DNA of 64,000 nucleotides from NCBI RefSeq assembly GCF_024741235.1, contig NZ_JANSKA010000003.1, positions 270,232 through 334,231 on the forward strand, written 5' to 3'. Positions 8,407 through 19,135 of this stretch are shown piece by piece. Below the pieces are notes generated by a model that was not told the DNA's origin, made no database searches, and saw nothing but the letters and a program-made list of their open reading frames with translations. The position numbers were made by a program, and so were the translations under genes. The DNA is from Tractidigestivibacter montrealensis. GTDB lineage: Bacteria > Actinomycetota > Coriobacteriia > Coriobacteriales > Atopobiaceae. How positions within the stretch are numbered: the first letter of the stretch is position 1; the number at the start of each line of letters is the position of its first letter.

Positions 8407-9480
8407 CTACACGTTGAATCGGAAGACCATTATGTCACCGTCCTGGACCACGTAGTCCTTGCCCTCCATGCGCAGGCGGCCGGCGTCGCGCGCACCGGAC
8501 TCACCGCCCAGCTTGACGTAGTCCTCGTAGCTGATCGTCTCGGCCTTGATGAAGCCCTTCTCGAAGTCGGAGTGAATGACGCCTGCTGCCTCCGGGGCCT
8601 TGGCGCCAATTCGCACCGTCCAAGCACGAACCTCCTTGGGGCCCGCGGTGAAGAAGCTCTGGAGGCCCAGCAGGTGGTATGCCGCCCGGGCCAGTGTCTC
8701 GAGGCCGGAGCGCTCGAGCCCCATGGACGCCAGATACTCGGCGGCCTCATCCGGGTCGAGGTCTGCCAGCTCCGCCTCAACCTCGGCGCAGATGGGAATG
8801 GCGTCCTGGCCGTTGATCTGGGGCTTCTCGCCCAGCTGGTCCTCGTCGCAGTTGGCCACGTAGAGAATGGGCTTCATGGTGAGCAGGAAGAGGTCATGAG
8901 CAGCGGCGCGCTCGTCGTCGGTCATGTCCATCTCCGCCGCGCGGTGCCCCTCGTTAAGCCACGCCTGCAGGCGCTTGGCCACCTCGAGGCGAGGCGCCAT
9001 CTCCTTGTCGCGCTTGGCCTCTTTCTCAAGCTTGGGGATGGAGCGCTCGAGCGAGCCCAGGTCTGCGAGGACGAGCTCGGTCTGGATGGTGTCAACGTCT
9101 GCCGCAGGGTCGACAAACGCGCCGGTACGGCCCGTCTCGCGCATGACGTTGGGGTCCTTGAAGTAGCGCACGACCTCGCAGATGGCATCGCAGTTACGGA
9201 TGTTCGCCAGGAACTGGTTGCCAAGGCCCTCGCCCTCGTTGGCGCCCTTCACCAGGCCGGCGATGTCAACGAACTCGACCGTGGCGGGCACGATCTTTGC
9301 AGGGTGCACCATCTCGGCGAGTTTGTTGAGGCGCTCGTCGGGGACGTCCACCACGCCCACGTTTGGATCGATGGTGGCAAAGGGGTAGTTTGCCGCAAGC
9401 CCGCCCTTGCGGGTAAGCGCGGTGAACAGGGTCGACTTGCCCACGTTGGGAAGTCCCACGATGCCGATGGAAAGTGACAC
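8407..9480 (-). CDS. ychF: Redox-regulated ATPase YchF (Obg family)
   Basis: Ribosome-associated P-loop NTPase of the Obg family that prefers ATP. The 357-residue length and order are normal. The G1 motif GLPNVGKST is at residues 8-16 and DIAGLVKGANEGEGLGNQFL is the switch region. YVANCDEDQLG stands where GTPases have NKxD, the expected YchF departure. A C-terminal TGS domain follows, ending DGDIMVFRFNV. A short gap separates it from the upstream iron-sulfur gene on the same strand. Confidence 0.97.
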   Translation of the reverse strand: MSLSIGIVGLPNVGKSTLFTALTRKGGLAANYPFATIDPNVGVVDVPDERLNKLAEMVHPAKIVPATVEFVDIAGLVKGANEGEGLGNQFLANIRNCDAICEVVRYFKDPNVMRETGRTGAFVDPAADVDTIQTELVLADLGSLERSIPKLEKEAKRDKEMAPRLEVAKRLQAWLNEGHRAAEMDMTDDERAAAHDLFLLTMKPILYVANCDEDQLGEKPQINGQDAIPICAEVEAELADLDPDEAAEYLASMGLERSGLETLARAAYHLLGLQSFFTAGPKEVRAWTVRIGAKAPEAAGVIHSDFEKGFIKAETISYEDYVKLGGESGARDAGRLRMEGKDYVVQDGDIMVFRFNV

Positions 9481-9525
9481 GGTGTCTCTCCTTCTTGGCC
9501 TTGGCCTCTTGCCAGTGGCCTCTTG

Positions 9526-10803
9526 CTACTTCTTGCTATCGTCCAGCTTCTCAAGGGTGTCAGCCGCCTTGGAGAGCTGCTTCTTGCCCTGCTCCATGAG
9601 TCGCTGAGCCTCCGCCTTGGCCTTTGCCTTCTGACGCGCGATCTCCTCGGCGTTCTTGTCAGGAACGGCCAGCTCGCTTGCGTCCTGCGGCCGCATGGAG
9701 AGCGCGCCCTCGGGGCATGCCTTCACGCAGGCGGCGCAGTTCACACAGTACGCGGCCAAGGTGTGCACGTGGCCGCTATCGTCGAGGTCGAGGGCATGCG
9801 TCACGCACGCCTTGGCGCAGTCCCCGCAGGACGTGCAGAGGTCCGGGTCAACAACGGGCACGTCAAGGGTGATGTCCGCTGCCAGCTCCTGGTCGTGCTG
9901 GAGACCGCCCATCATGAGCTTGCGGTTCTGCGTAAGGATGCGCTGGCGGTTCTGGTTGGTCTTGGCCCCCACCGCGTTCTCCAGCTGACGCTGCAGCTCG
10001 TTCAAGCGGTTGGCGTGATCGGTTATCTTCTTGGCAACCGCCTGGGCGCCGGCGAGCTTGGGGCTCGAGCGCGTCACGAGGTTCTCGGTTGCATGGATGG
10101 CGGAGCTCACAAACTGGCTACGGCGGTACTCGCGCGTGAACTCGTGCGTAAGGTTGTCCTTGTCGACCTCAAGGCCAACCGCGGACTTGGCCCACTCCTC
10201 CGCCGTTCCGATGGCCTCGGTGTAGAAGTCCTCGCCCGTGGTGGTGCGGCAGCGGTCGCAGATGCCAAGCGGCAGATAGACAGACACGTTGGTGTAGTCA
10301 ACGAGGATAGAGAACCACAGGTCGCGCGAGACCATGCCCACGCACGGGAGGAGGATCTCGTTGGGCTTGGGGAGGCGCTTCAGGGCACGGGTGCACGTGA
10401 CGTAGCACTGCTCGTACGCCGAAGCCGCGCGGGCGATGTTGTCGTAGAGCTGTTTTGCCATGTGGCGACGCGTGTTGAAGACCTCGGTGGGGCACGCGGC
10501 CTGGCAGAGGCCGCACTTGCGGCAGGAGTCCGTGATTGTCACAGACTTGTTGTGGATGTCGATCGAGTTGGTGGGGCACACGTCCAGGCAGACGGAGCAC
10601 ACGTCATCCCGCTCCGCAGCAGTGCGCAGGCAGCGGCTGGAGTTGCACCAGGGCTTCTCCTTGTAATCCGCCGGGTCGAATACCTTGCGCTGGCTTGGGT
10701 CCTGGGCAAGCGAGTCCGTGATGCCCGCAAACGGGTTTTGGACTGCCTGCCAGTTATCCTGGATGTCGATGATGTCATCGAGAATGTCACGCTTCTGTGG
10801 CAT
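9526..10803 (-). CDS. Multi-cluster 4Fe-4S protein of unknown function
   Basis: A 425-residue soluble protein with two ferredoxin-like regions and a non-ferredoxin middle. The N-terminal cysteine-rich part has CSVCLDVCPTNSI and CRKCGLCQAACPTEVF. The middle has PCVGMVSRDLW and LGICDRCR, a cysteine pattern resembling hydrogenase or heterodisulfide-reductase-associated modules, followed by helical sequence. The C-terminal part has CTSCGDCAKACVTHAL and CVNCAACVKACPEGAL, then a charged Lys/Glu-rich tail. ATG 10803 was chosen for the AGGGGAG site 7 bases upstream. It probably carries electrons in an anaerobic redox complex. No partner gene lies beside it, and the function is not known. Confidence 0.8.
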   Translation of the reverse strand: MPQKRDILDDIIDIQDNWQAVQNPFAGITDSLAQDPSQRKVFDPADYKEKPWCNSSRCLRTAAERDDVCSVCLDVCPTNSIDIHNKSVTITDSCRKCGLCQAACPTEVFNTRRHMAKQLYDNIARAASAYEQCYVTCTRALKRLPKPNEILLPCVGMVSRDLWFSILVDYTNVSVYLPLGICDRCRTTTGEDFYTEAIGTAEEWAKSAVGLEVDKDNLTHEFTREYRRSQFVSSAIHATENLVTRSSPKLAGAQAVAKKITDHANRLNELQRQLENAVGAKTNQNRQRILTQNRKLMMGGLQHDQELAADITLDVPVVDPDLCTSCGDCAKACVTHALDLDDSGHVHTLAAYCVNCAACVKACPEGALSMRPQDASELAVPDKNAEEIARQKAKAKAEAQRLMEQGKKQLSKAADTLEKLDDSKK

Positions 10804-11091
10804 CGCCTCTCCCCTCTTCTCGGCGGGGTGACCGCACGCAGCTCCCCCGCGGTGCGTGTGCCTGCACACGCAACCGTTACATTGTACCGTCCGTCGGCGA
10901 GAAGCCCACCCACAGGCGAGAAGCGCACAAGGAAGGGACCTGTGGGTCTCTCCTTGCGTTTGGCGGGAATCCTGCAGGAGCTGCAGGGGCGCTGCGTGAT
11001 CTGTGGAAAAGATAATCGACAGTTTTGGCTGTTCAAGGACACCAAAGCGTCTAATTTCAGCCCCACAGCCAAGGCAGACAGCCTGTAACGG
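10804..11091. other. Intergenic spacer between the iron-sulfur gene and the groEL terminator
   Basis: No gene is supported. On the minus strand TACAAT near 10875 is a possible -10 box for the iron-sulfur gene, with a weak -35. The decamer GGCGAGAAGC occurs twice, at 10896-10905 and 10915-10924. Confidence 0.5.
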
Positions 11092-11128
11092 AAAAAAGGC
11101 CCCGGGTGCCACATGGCACTCGGGGTCC
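11092..11128 (-). terminator. Rho-independent terminator of the groES-groEL operon
   Basis: A GC-rich stem (11098-11110 with 11115-11128, one mismatch) closes on ACAT and is followed on the minus strand by six Ts (11097-11092), 58 bases after the groEL stop. Confidence 0.88.
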
Positions 11129-11185
11129 TGAGGTTCGCTCGGTCGAGTCGCATGACCGAGGAGCGGTACCGGGGCTGTCTAGCCC

Positions 11186-12871
<1,686 letters not shown>

Positions 12872-12892
12872 CTAGCGAGCAGCTCGCGCGAG

Positions 12893-13183
12893 CTACTCCT
12901 CAATAATGGCGTAGATGTCGTCCGCACGGAGGAGCAGGAAGTCCTCGCCGTCGACCTTGACCTCGTTGCCACCGAACTTGCCGTAGAACACCTCGTCGCC
13001 GGCCTTGACGTCAACGGGGATACGATTGCCGTCCTGATCGCGCTTGCCCTCGCCCACAGCGACGACCTTGCCGCGCTGCGGCTTCTCCTGGGCGCCCGAG
13101 GAGATGTAGAGACCAGAAGAGGTCTTCTCCTCCTTGGGTGCGGGCTTGACGAGGACGCGGTCTCCCAGCGGCTTAAGAGTCAT
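12893..13183 (-). CDS. groS: Co-chaperonin GroES (Hsp10)
   Basis: Seven-fold lid of the GroEL chamber. The start was set at ATG 13183 (MTLKPLGDRVLVKP), 9 bases after a strong AGGAGG; an upstream TTG two codons earlier is less likely. It is 96 residues long, with the mobile-loop region around EEKTSSGLYISSGAQEKP and the ending DDIYAIIEE. First gene of the groS-groL operon. Confidence 0.98.
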   Translation of the reverse strand: MTLKPLGDRVLVKPAPKEEKTSSGLYISSGAQEKPQRGKVVAVGEGKRDQDGNRIPVDVKAGDEVFYGKFGGNEVKVDGEDFLLLRADDIYAIIEE

Positions 13184-13578
13184 AACCAAGAACCTCCTTT
13201 TAGGGCGCCGTACGGCGCTTGAACCTGTGACGGCGGGCGCGTGGCCGCGCCATCCAATCCAACGCTCAACTATGTACCCATCCGATTGGGGTTATACCGT
13301 CGAGATGAGAAAAATCTTACGAATGAGACTTAGATTTTCTAACTGGTGAAGGACTAGGGACTTGATATTGGCGCCTTTCTCGGCTGGTGCGCGGGTGGCC
13401 TTCCACGAACTTCCCCTGCAGCAACGCACTCTCCGGTGCCGCGCCCTTGCTGGAGGCTCAACCCCCGTCAATCCGCACCGTCTCACGCCTACGACAAATC
13501 ACCGCAGCTCGCGGCATTAAGCTTGCTCGCAATGCGTACAATGGGATGCACGTCAGGCACCGAGGAAACGGGGATTGC
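13184..13578. promoter_or_regulatory. Divergent control region of groS-groL and xpt
   Basis: The 395 bases between groS and xpt hold no supported gene. On the minus strand TATAAC (13296-13291) is a possible -10 box for groS. Just upstream, at 13330-13342, a small palindrome TTAGA-TTT-TCTAA could be an operator. No CIRCE element (TTAGCACTC-N9-GAGTGCTAA) was found. On the plus strand TACAAT near 13537 could be the xpt -10. I saw no purine riboswitch core before xpt. Confidence 0.45.
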
Positions 13579-14157
13579 ATGCGGGAGCTCGAGGAGAGGA
13601 TCAAGCAGGAGGGCATCGTCCGCGAGGGCAATGTGCTCAAGGTGGACAGCTTTCTCAATCACCAGTGCGATGTCGCGCTGTACGCGGACATGGGTGACGA
13701 GTGGGCGCGGCGCTTTGCCGGCCGGCCTGTCGACAAGATTCTGACCATCGAGGCCTCGGGCATTGGCATTGCCTGCGTCGCAGCCACGCGCTTCAACAAC
13801 ACCCCCGTGGTCTTCGCGCGCAAGTCGCAGTCCATCAACCTTGATGGCGAGCAGTACGTTGCCCGCGTGCACAGTTACACCCACGGCAACGACAACACGG
13901 TCATTGTTGCCAAGCGCTTCCTCAACAAGGGCGAGCATGTCCTCATCATCGACGACTTCCTGGCCAACGGGTGCGCACTCGACGGCCTCATCGAGATCTG
14001 CGAGCAGGCCGGAGCCATTGTCGAAGGCATTGGCATCGCTGTCGAGAAGGGCTTCCAGCCCGGCGGCAAGCGCCTGCGTGAGAAGGGCTTTGACGTGCAG
14101 TCTCTTGCCATCGTGAAGTCCATGGACGCAAAGACCGGCAAGATTGAGTTCGAGTAG
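13579..14157 (+). CDS. xpt: Xanthine phosphoribosyltransferase
   Basis: Purine salvage enzyme making XMP from xanthine and PRPP. The 192-residue protein starts [29 protein letters not shown] at position 13579, matching the Xpt family start. It has [10 protein letters not shown] in the phosphate-binding part, [12 protein letters not shown], and the PRPP motif [19 protein letters not shown]. The frame is open further upstream to 13387 but that part does not resemble the family. Its XMP product feeds the GMP synthase encoded at 4841-6433. Confidence 0.95.
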   Translation: MRELEERIKQEGIVREGNVLKVDSFLNHQCDVALYADMGDEWARRFAGRPVDKILTIEASGIGIACVAATRFNNTPVVFARKSQSINLDGEQYVARVHSYTHGNDNTVIVAKRFLNKGEHVLIIDDFLANGCALDGLIEICEQAGAIVEGIGIAVEKGFQPGGKRLREKGFDVQSLAIVKSMDAKTGKIEFE

Positions 14158-14194
14158 CCGCCCGCATCAGGTGATGCGTCAAACCCAACCGCAC

Positions 14195-14229
14195 AAGCAA
14201 GGGGCCCGCACGCTGCGGGCCCCTTGCTT
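14195..14229 (+). terminator. Bidirectional terminator between xpt and nadE
   Basis: A perfect 16-bp stem (14195-14210 with 14214-14229) around a CGC loop, followed by TTTT on the plus strand. It lies between convergent genes and ends one base before the nadE stop codon. Confidence 0.9.
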
Positions 14230-16155
14230 TTACAGCTCCTCCAGTTCGCGCAGCCAGAGCGTGGCACAGGCATCCGACGGCATGCGCAGGTCTCCCCTGG
14301 GCGAGACGGCCGCCGAGCCAACCTTTGGCCCGTCCGGCAGACAGCTGCGCTTGAACTGCTGGGCAAAGTAGCGCCGGTAGAAGGTCTTCTCCCACTTGAG
14401 GATCGTCGCGTCGTCGTAGGTGTCGCCAAGCGCGTAGCGCGCCAGACGGTACGCCTTGCGGGGCGGCGTCCCGCGGCGCAGGACCTCGTACAGGAAGAAG
14501 TCGTGCAGCTCGTAGGGGCCAACAAGGTCCTCGGTGCGCTGGGCAATGGTGCCGTCCTTCTCGGCGGGCAAAAGCTCCGGCGAGACGGGTGTGTCCAGGA
14601 CGTCGTAGAGGACCTGAGCTTCCTCGTCGTTTCCGCAGGTATCGGCCACGTAGCGCACAAGGTGACGCACGAGGGTCTTGGGCACGCTCGCGTTGACGGC
14701 GTACATCGACATGTGGTCGCCGTTGTAGGTGGCCCAGCCAAGTGCCAGCTCGGAGAGGTCGCCGGTGCCAACCACCAGGCCGCCCTCCTGGTTGGCAATA
14801 TCCATGAGCACCTGCGTGCGCTCTCGCGCCTGGCTGTTCTCGTACGTGACGTCGTGGACGGACTCGTCATGGCCAATATCTGAGAAGTGCTGGCGCACGG
14901 CGTCGGAGATGTTGACCTCGCGCAGGTCGCAACCGAGGGCGTCGGCAAGCGTCGTAGCGTTGCCGTGTGTACGCCCGGTGGTGCCAAACCCGGGCATAGT
15001 CACAGCAATGATGCCAATGCGGTCAAGGTCAAGCAGGTCAAACGCGCGGGCGCACACCAGGAGCGCCAGCGTGGAATCAAGCCCGCCGGAGACACCGATA
15101 ACCACGTGGCTCGAGTGCGTGTGTGCAAGTCGTTTGGCCAGTCCGCGCGCCTGGATGCTCAGGACGTCCTCGCACCTCTCGGCGCGGCGCTCCGCGTCTG
15201 AGGGAACAAACGGGTGCGGGTCGACAAAGCGCGTGAGCGTAGTGGCACTGGGCGTGAGCGAGAAGTGCGTGACCGTATAGCCCATCGCCTCGGGCGCCGG
15301 AGCGGTGACAAAGGTGGACATGCGGCGGCGCTCCTCGCAGAGAAAGGCTACGTCGACCTCGCTTGTTGCGGCGCCGGTGCCAAAGGGCTCCGCCTCCGCG
15401 AGCATGCGGCCGTTCTCGGCAATCATGTCGTGGCCGCCAAAGACCAGGTCCTGCGTGGACTCGCCGTTGCCGGCGGACGCGTACACGTACCCGCAGATAA
15501 GACGCGCCGACTGACCGCTAACCAAGCTGCGACGGTAATCCGCCTTGCCGACGATGGCGTTGGACGCCGAGAGGTTGCAGATGAGCGTGGCGCCTGCCAA
15601 CGCGTGCTGGGTCGAGGGCGGGTTGGGAATCCACAGGTCCTCGCAAATCTCGGCGGCCACCACGAGCTGCGGCAACTCGTGGCAGGCAAAGAGCTGACGG
15701 GTGCCAAAGGGCACGCCCGAGCAGCCCGCAAAGTCCACGGGCACGCAGTCCTCCGGGCCAACCGAGAAGTGGCGGGACTCGTAGAACTCGTTGTAGGTGG
15801 GGATGGCTCGCTTGGGGACAATGCCCAGCACCCTGCCGTGCGCGAGAGCGATTGCGCAGTTGTAGAGCTTGGCGTTTGCGCGGACGGGTGCGCCGAGAAG
15901 CACGAGGGCGTCGATGTGGGAGGTCCTCTGGGCAATGACGGCAACGGCCTTCTCGGCAGCGTCGAGAAGCGCGTCCTGCCAGAAGAGGTCTTCGCAGGTA
16001 TACGCCGTCACGCAGAGCTCCGGAAGCACGATGACGCGCGCGCCCTCCTCGATGGCGGCATCGATCTGCCGCAGGCAGGAGTCCATGTTGTACGCCACGT
16101 CGGCAACGCGAACCTCGGGGGTCCTTGCCGCGACCTTCACGAATCCGTCCTGCAT
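14230..16155 (-). CDS. nadE: Glutamine-dependent NAD+ synthetase
   Basis: Makes NAD+ from nicotinate adenine dinucleotide, ATP and glutamine. The two-domain form (641 residues) has an N-terminal nitrilase-type glutaminase with the triad E46 (LPEL), K115 (VPKR) and C171 (EICEDLW). The C-terminal ATP-pyrophosphatase contains the P-loop GVSGGLDST near residue 350 and ends with the family's long helical tail. ATG 16155 follows GGGGAGGAAAG; a more upstream ATG would read through a palindromic repeat and is rejected. The palindrome at 16168-16196 lies directly upstream of the ribosome site. Confidence 0.96.
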   Translation of the reverse strand: MQDGFVKVAARTPEVRVADVAYNMDSCLRQIDAAIEEGARVIVLPELCVTAYTCEDLFWQDALLDAAEKAVAVIAQRTSHIDALVLLGAPVRANAKLYNCAIALAHGRVLGIVPKRAIPTYNEFYESRHFSVGPEDCVPVDFAGCSGVPFGTRQLFACHELPQLVVAAEICEDLWIPNPPSTQHALAGATLICNLSASNAIVGKADYRRSLVSGQSARLICGYVYASAGNGESTQDLVFGGHDMIAENGRMLAEAEPFGTGAATSEVDVAFLCEERRRMSTFVTAPAPEAMGYTVTHFSLTPSATTLTRFVDPHPFVPSDAERRAERCEDVLSIQARGLAKRLAHTHSSHVVIGVSGGLDSTLALLVCARAFDLLDLDRIGIIAVTMPGFGTTGRTHGNATTLADALGCDLREVNISDAVRQHFSDIGHDESVHDVTYENSQARERTQVLMDIANQEGGLVVGTGDLSELALGWATYNGDHMSMYAVNASVPKTLVRHLVRYVADTCGNDEEAQVLYDVLDTPVSPELLPAEKDGTIAQRTEDLVGPYELHDFFLYEVLRRGTPPRKAYRLARYALGDTYDDATILKWEKTFYRRYFAQQFKRSCLPDGPKVGSAAVSPRGDLRMPSDACATLWLRELEEL

Positions 16156-16167
16156 CTTTCCTCCCCG

Positions 16168-16196
16168 TGAGACAAAGGGACAGTCCCTTTGTCTCA
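16168..16196 (-). repeat. REP-like palindrome, copy 1 (downstream of the RAYT gene)
   Basis: Perfect 14-bp arms (TGAGACAAAGGGAC) around one base. On the minus strand the centre is T and the left flank reads AA. It starts 4 bases after the RAYT stop and ends at the nadE ribosome site. Same orientation as the RAYT gene. Confidence 0.95.
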
Positions 16197-16200
16197 TTGC

Positions 16201-16959
16201 CTACTGGCCGGCACGTGCGACAATGTTTCTTCCAATGCCGGTGAGCCGCTCGATTTGGCGAACGGACAAACCGGCGCTCTTGAGCTCTAAGAGTACCGCA
16301 TCGCGCCTGCCACGCTCGACTGACTTCAGGCGGCTCGGCGGCAAATCGTCCAGGACTCCAGCTAGAACCTCTGCGGCCGTGTCATCGGGAATACGCGGCC
16401 GCAGGTTTGGTTGATAGCCGTCACTCCCGACCTCTTCAAATGAGAAGCTGGCAAAACCATCCGCCCCGCCCAACATCCCCAATAGCAAGCGCGTGTCTGC
16501 AAATCTCTGACCCCAAAGCGACTCCCCCAGATACTCGTGGTAGCTGCTCCACCGATACGACGCGGCAGAAGCAATTCTCGCCTTGGCCGGGTTGTTATGG
16601 ATATAGCGCATCGCCTCAAGAAGATAAGAGTCACCTTCGATGGGAAAGCTGCGAAATCGCTGCTGGAAGACATGCCCGACATGGCCTGACCTCGTGTTGT
16701 ACTGCAGCGCATAGGTTGTGGCGATCTTCTGCATGGCACTACTTAGGGCTTCGCCAGCATCCTCTACCAGCAAGTGCACATGATTGTCCATAAGGCACCA
16801 CGCGAGAAGCGTGATCTCACTCTCGTGAAAGGCGTCACTCAGCAGCTCGAGAAATCCAAGGCGGTCGGCATCACACTCAAACAGGATTTGCCGCCCGTTG
16901 CCCTTGAGAATCACGTGATAGTAGCCTGACTCAGAACGTACGCGAGCTGTCCTCGCCAT
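16201..16959 (-). CDS. REP-associated tyrosine transposase (RAYT), Y1_Tnp family
   Basis: Single-strand DNA transposase of the IS200/IS605-related Y1 family, of the RAYT type that is tied to REP palindromes. The 252 residues contain GYYHVILKGNGRQILF at the N-terminus, the HUH metal motif as NHVHLLVE (H60, H62) and candidate catalytic tyrosines at 83 and 87 in YALQYN. GHVFQQRFRSFPIEG and MRYIHNNPAKA are family signatures. A C-terminal helix-turn-helix (LSVRQIERLTGIGRNIVA) is common in RAYTs. It appears intact. Inverted copies of one 29-31-base palindrome lie 4 bases after its stop and 126 bases before its start, both pointing outward. Confidence 0.9.
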   Translation of the reverse strand: MARTARVRSESGYYHVILKGNGRQILFECDADRLGFLELLSDAFHESEITLLAWCLMDNHVHLLVEDAGEALSSAMQKIATTYALQYNTRSGHVGHVFQQRFRSFPIEGDSYLLEAMRYIHNNPAKARIASAASYRWSSYHEYLGESLWGQRFADTRLLLGMLGGADGFASFSFEEVGSDGYQPNLRPRIPDDTAAEVLAGVLDDLPPSRLKSVERGRRDAVLLELKSAGLSVRQIERLTGIGRNIVARAGQ

Positions 16960-17085
16960 ATTCGGCCTCCCGTCACCGCATTGTCTGTGTGACGGGTGTA
17001 TACCTTGGGCGAGGCAGCTCGAAGCTTATTCGGCGAGCGCAAAACTATCTTTGACAGCAACCAGCAAGACTCCGGAAAGGCGTCA

Positions 17086-17116
17086 ATGAGACAAAGGGAC
17101 TGTCCCTTTGTCTCAT
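17086..17116 (+). repeat. REP-like palindrome, copy 2 (upstream of the RAYT gene)
   Basis: Perfect 15-bp arms around one T, otherwise identical to copy 1 and in the opposite orientation. Its edge supplies the TGA stop codon (17115-17113) of the ABC ATPase gene. Confidence 0.95.
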
Positions 17117-17898
17117 AGGTACCGCGCGAGGAACTCGCGGGTGCGGGGCTTTTCGGGATTGGTGAACATCTTCTCGGGGTTGCCCTTCTCGGCAATGACG
17201 CCCTTGTCCATGAACACAACCTCGTCGGAGACGCTGCGCGCGAACGCCATCTCGTGCGTCACCACGACCATGGTCATGCCCTGGGATGCCAGGCGGCGCA
17301 TGACCTCGAGGACCTCGCCGGAAATCTCGGGGTCGAGGGCAGAGGTGGGCTCGTCGAAGAGCATGAGGTCGGGCTTCATGCAAAGCGCACGGGCAATGGC
17401 CACGCGCTGCTTCTGCCCGCCAGAGAGCGTGTTGACGTCGGCTCCGGCAAAGTCCGCAAGGCCCACGGAGTCGAGGTTGGCCAGCGCGACCTTCTCGGCC
17501 TGCCCCTTGGTCATCTTCTTGAGCGTCACCGGCGCAAGCGTGCAGTTGTCCAGCACGTTCATGTTGTTGAACAGGTTGAAGCCCTGGAAGACCATGCCGA
17601 TCTTCTCGCGCAGAGCGTTGATGTCCACGTGCTCGGCGGCAAGGTCCTTGCCGTGGAACCACACGTGGCCGGCATCCGGCGTCTCGAGCAGGTTTATACA
17701 GCGCAGAAGCGTCGATTTGCCGGATCCGGACGCGCCGATAATGGTCACCACCTGGCCGGGCATCACGGTGAGGTCGATGCTGCGCAGGACAACGTTGCTG
17801 CCAAAGGACTTCTGCAGTCCCTCGACGCGAACCACGGCCTCCTCGGGGTTGGCTGCGCCCGCAGCGGCGCCGGCGACTGCGTCCTTCTCGTCTGCCAT
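17113..17898 (-). CDS. Polar amino acid ABC transporter, ATP-binding protein (GlnQ type)
   Basis: Cytoplasmic ATPase driving a polar amino-acid importer. The 261 residues carry Walker [10 protein letters not shown] (near 54-62), Q-loop MVFQGFNLF, signature LSGGQKQR, Walker [15 protein letters not shown] and the H-loop VVTHEM. An N-terminal extension of about 22 Ala/Glu-rich residues precedes the domain. It follows the permease by one base. Its stop codon lies inside the repeat at 17086-17116. The amino acid carried cannot be told from sequence. Confidence 0.95.
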   Translation of the reverse strand: MADEKDAVAGAAAGAANPEEAVVRVEGLQKSFGSNVVLRSIDLTVMPGQVVTIIGASGSGKSTLLRCINLLETPDAGHVWFHGKDLAAEHVDINALREKIGMVFQGFNLFNNMNVLDNCTLAPVTLKKMTKGQAEKVALANLDSVGLADFAGADVNTLSGGQKQRVAIARALCMKPDLMLFDEPTSALDPEISGEVLEVMRRLASQGMTMVVVTHEMAFARSVSDEVVFMDKGVIAEKGNPEKMFTNPEKPRTREFLARYL

Positions 17899-17899
17899 G

Positions 17900-19102
17900 C
17901 TACTTCTCGCCTCCTGCCTTCATCTGGTTGGACACGCCCAGCACGGGCTCGGTCTTCGCGTCAAGCCGCTTGGCCAGCTTGCCCAAAAGCCACGACGCCG
18001 TTGCCGTCATGATGAGGTAGAAGACCGCAATGACGAGATAGGCGTTCAGCTGCTTGTAGTAGATACCAGCGATGGTCGAGGCGGCAAACGCCAGGTCAAA
18101 CACGCCAATAACCGAGAGGACCGAGGAGTCCTTGATGTTGATGACCAGCTCGTTGGAGAGGCCGGGGATGGCGTAGCGAATGCCCTGCGGGAAGACGACC
18201 TTGACCATGGCCTGCCACTGCGAGAGTCCGAGCGAGCGAGCGGCCTCCATCTGGCCCTTGTCCACCGACTCGATGCCACCGCGCAGCACCTCCATCATGT
18301 ACGCGGTGGAGTTGAGCGAGATGACCACCAGGCCGGCAATGAAGCGCGACCACACGGCGTTGATCTCGCTCACGGACATGCCCGAGCCGCTGAACAGGCC
18401 AAACCCGGCGTAGTAGATGATGACGCCCTGGACCAGCATGGGCGTGCCGCGCACCACGGTACTGTAGACCTTGGCAAAGCCCACGCCGACCTTCTTCCAG
18501 AAGCGGACAAAGTCGTTGTCGGGGCGGTCGATGTGCTGGATGCGCACAAAGACCAGAAGCATTGCCAGCACAAAGGCGATGGCCGTGCCAAAGACGGCCA
18601 GCTCGATGGTCGTGAGGATGCCCTGCAGGTACGTGGCATAGCCCTGCTGGAACATGTAGAGGATCTGCGTGAGCATGTCATCCTGCGGCATCCCAGAGGA
18701 AGCCGCGGCAGCCGTCCACGCGCTCGCGAAGCCCATGACCGCGCGGTCGACAAAGAGCACAATGGCCAGCACCCAGATGACGTAGGACCCCAGGCGCAAC
18801 ACCCGTCGCGCGCCGGGCTTCACAAAGGGCGCCACCTGGCCATACGTAGTCCAGTGCATGAGCTTGAAGACAAGCGCCACCGCCGAGAGCGCGAGCCACG
18901 CGACAAGCACGTAGTACATCACGACCTCGACCGTGAACGCATGGGCAAGGAAGCTCATGGCCGGGCGCGGCTGGCTTGAGAGCCACATCCCCGCAAGCGC
19001 GACGGCAGAGGTGCCGAGAAGGACGTAGCGATGGTCTCGGCGCAACCACGCCGCAAAGCGGGCGCGCCGGGTCGTCACCGGAATGGATGGTGCATCTGAC
19101 AT
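17900..19102 (-). CDS. Polar amino acid ABC transporter permease with extra N-terminal membrane region
   Basis: Inner-membrane permease of the HisMQ/GlnP type. The C-terminal 240 residues form the standard domain: [40 protein letters not shown] and the ATPase-docking loop [20 protein letters not shown]. About 150 residues with three or four extra hydrophobic segments precede it, so at 400 residues it is much longer than the usual 220-250. It lies between the binding-protein gene (33 bases) and the ATPase gene (1 base). Confidence 0.93.
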   Translation of the reverse strand: MSDAPSIPVTTRRARFAAWLRRDHRYVLLGTSAVALAGMWLSSQPRPAMSFLAHAFTVEVVMYYVLVAWLALSAVALVFKLMHWTTYGQVAPFVKPGARRVLRLGSYVIWVLAIVLFVDRAVMGFASAWTAAAASSGMPQDDMLTQILYMFQQGYATYLQGILTTIELAVFGTAIAFVLAMLLVFVRIQHIDRPDNDFVRFWKKVGVGFAKVYSTVVRGTPMLVQGVIIYYAGFGLFSGSGMSVSEINAVWSRFIAGLVVISLNSTAYMMEVLRGGIESVDKGQMEAARSLGLSQWQAMVKVVFPQGIRYAIPGLSNELVINIKDSSVLSVIGVFDLAFAASTIAGIYYKQLNAYLVIAVFYLIMTATASWLLGKLAKRLDAKTEPVLGVSNQMKAGGEK

Positions 19103-19135
19103 GTTCTTGCTTCTCCCTGCTGTGTGTGGCGCGCG

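Noticed and set aside
13184..13378. CIRCE or HAIR heat-shock operator before groES
   Set aside because: Neither TTAGCACTC-N9-GAGTGCTAA nor CTTGAGT-N7-ACTCAAG is present. Only a short TTAGA-TTT-TCTAA palindrome was found and is listed as weak.
13387..13578. Upstream extension of xpt to 13387 and a possible purine riboswitch
   Set aside because: The 64 extra residues do not look like the family and the ATG at 13579 gives the standard length. No purine-aptamer core was seen in the leader.
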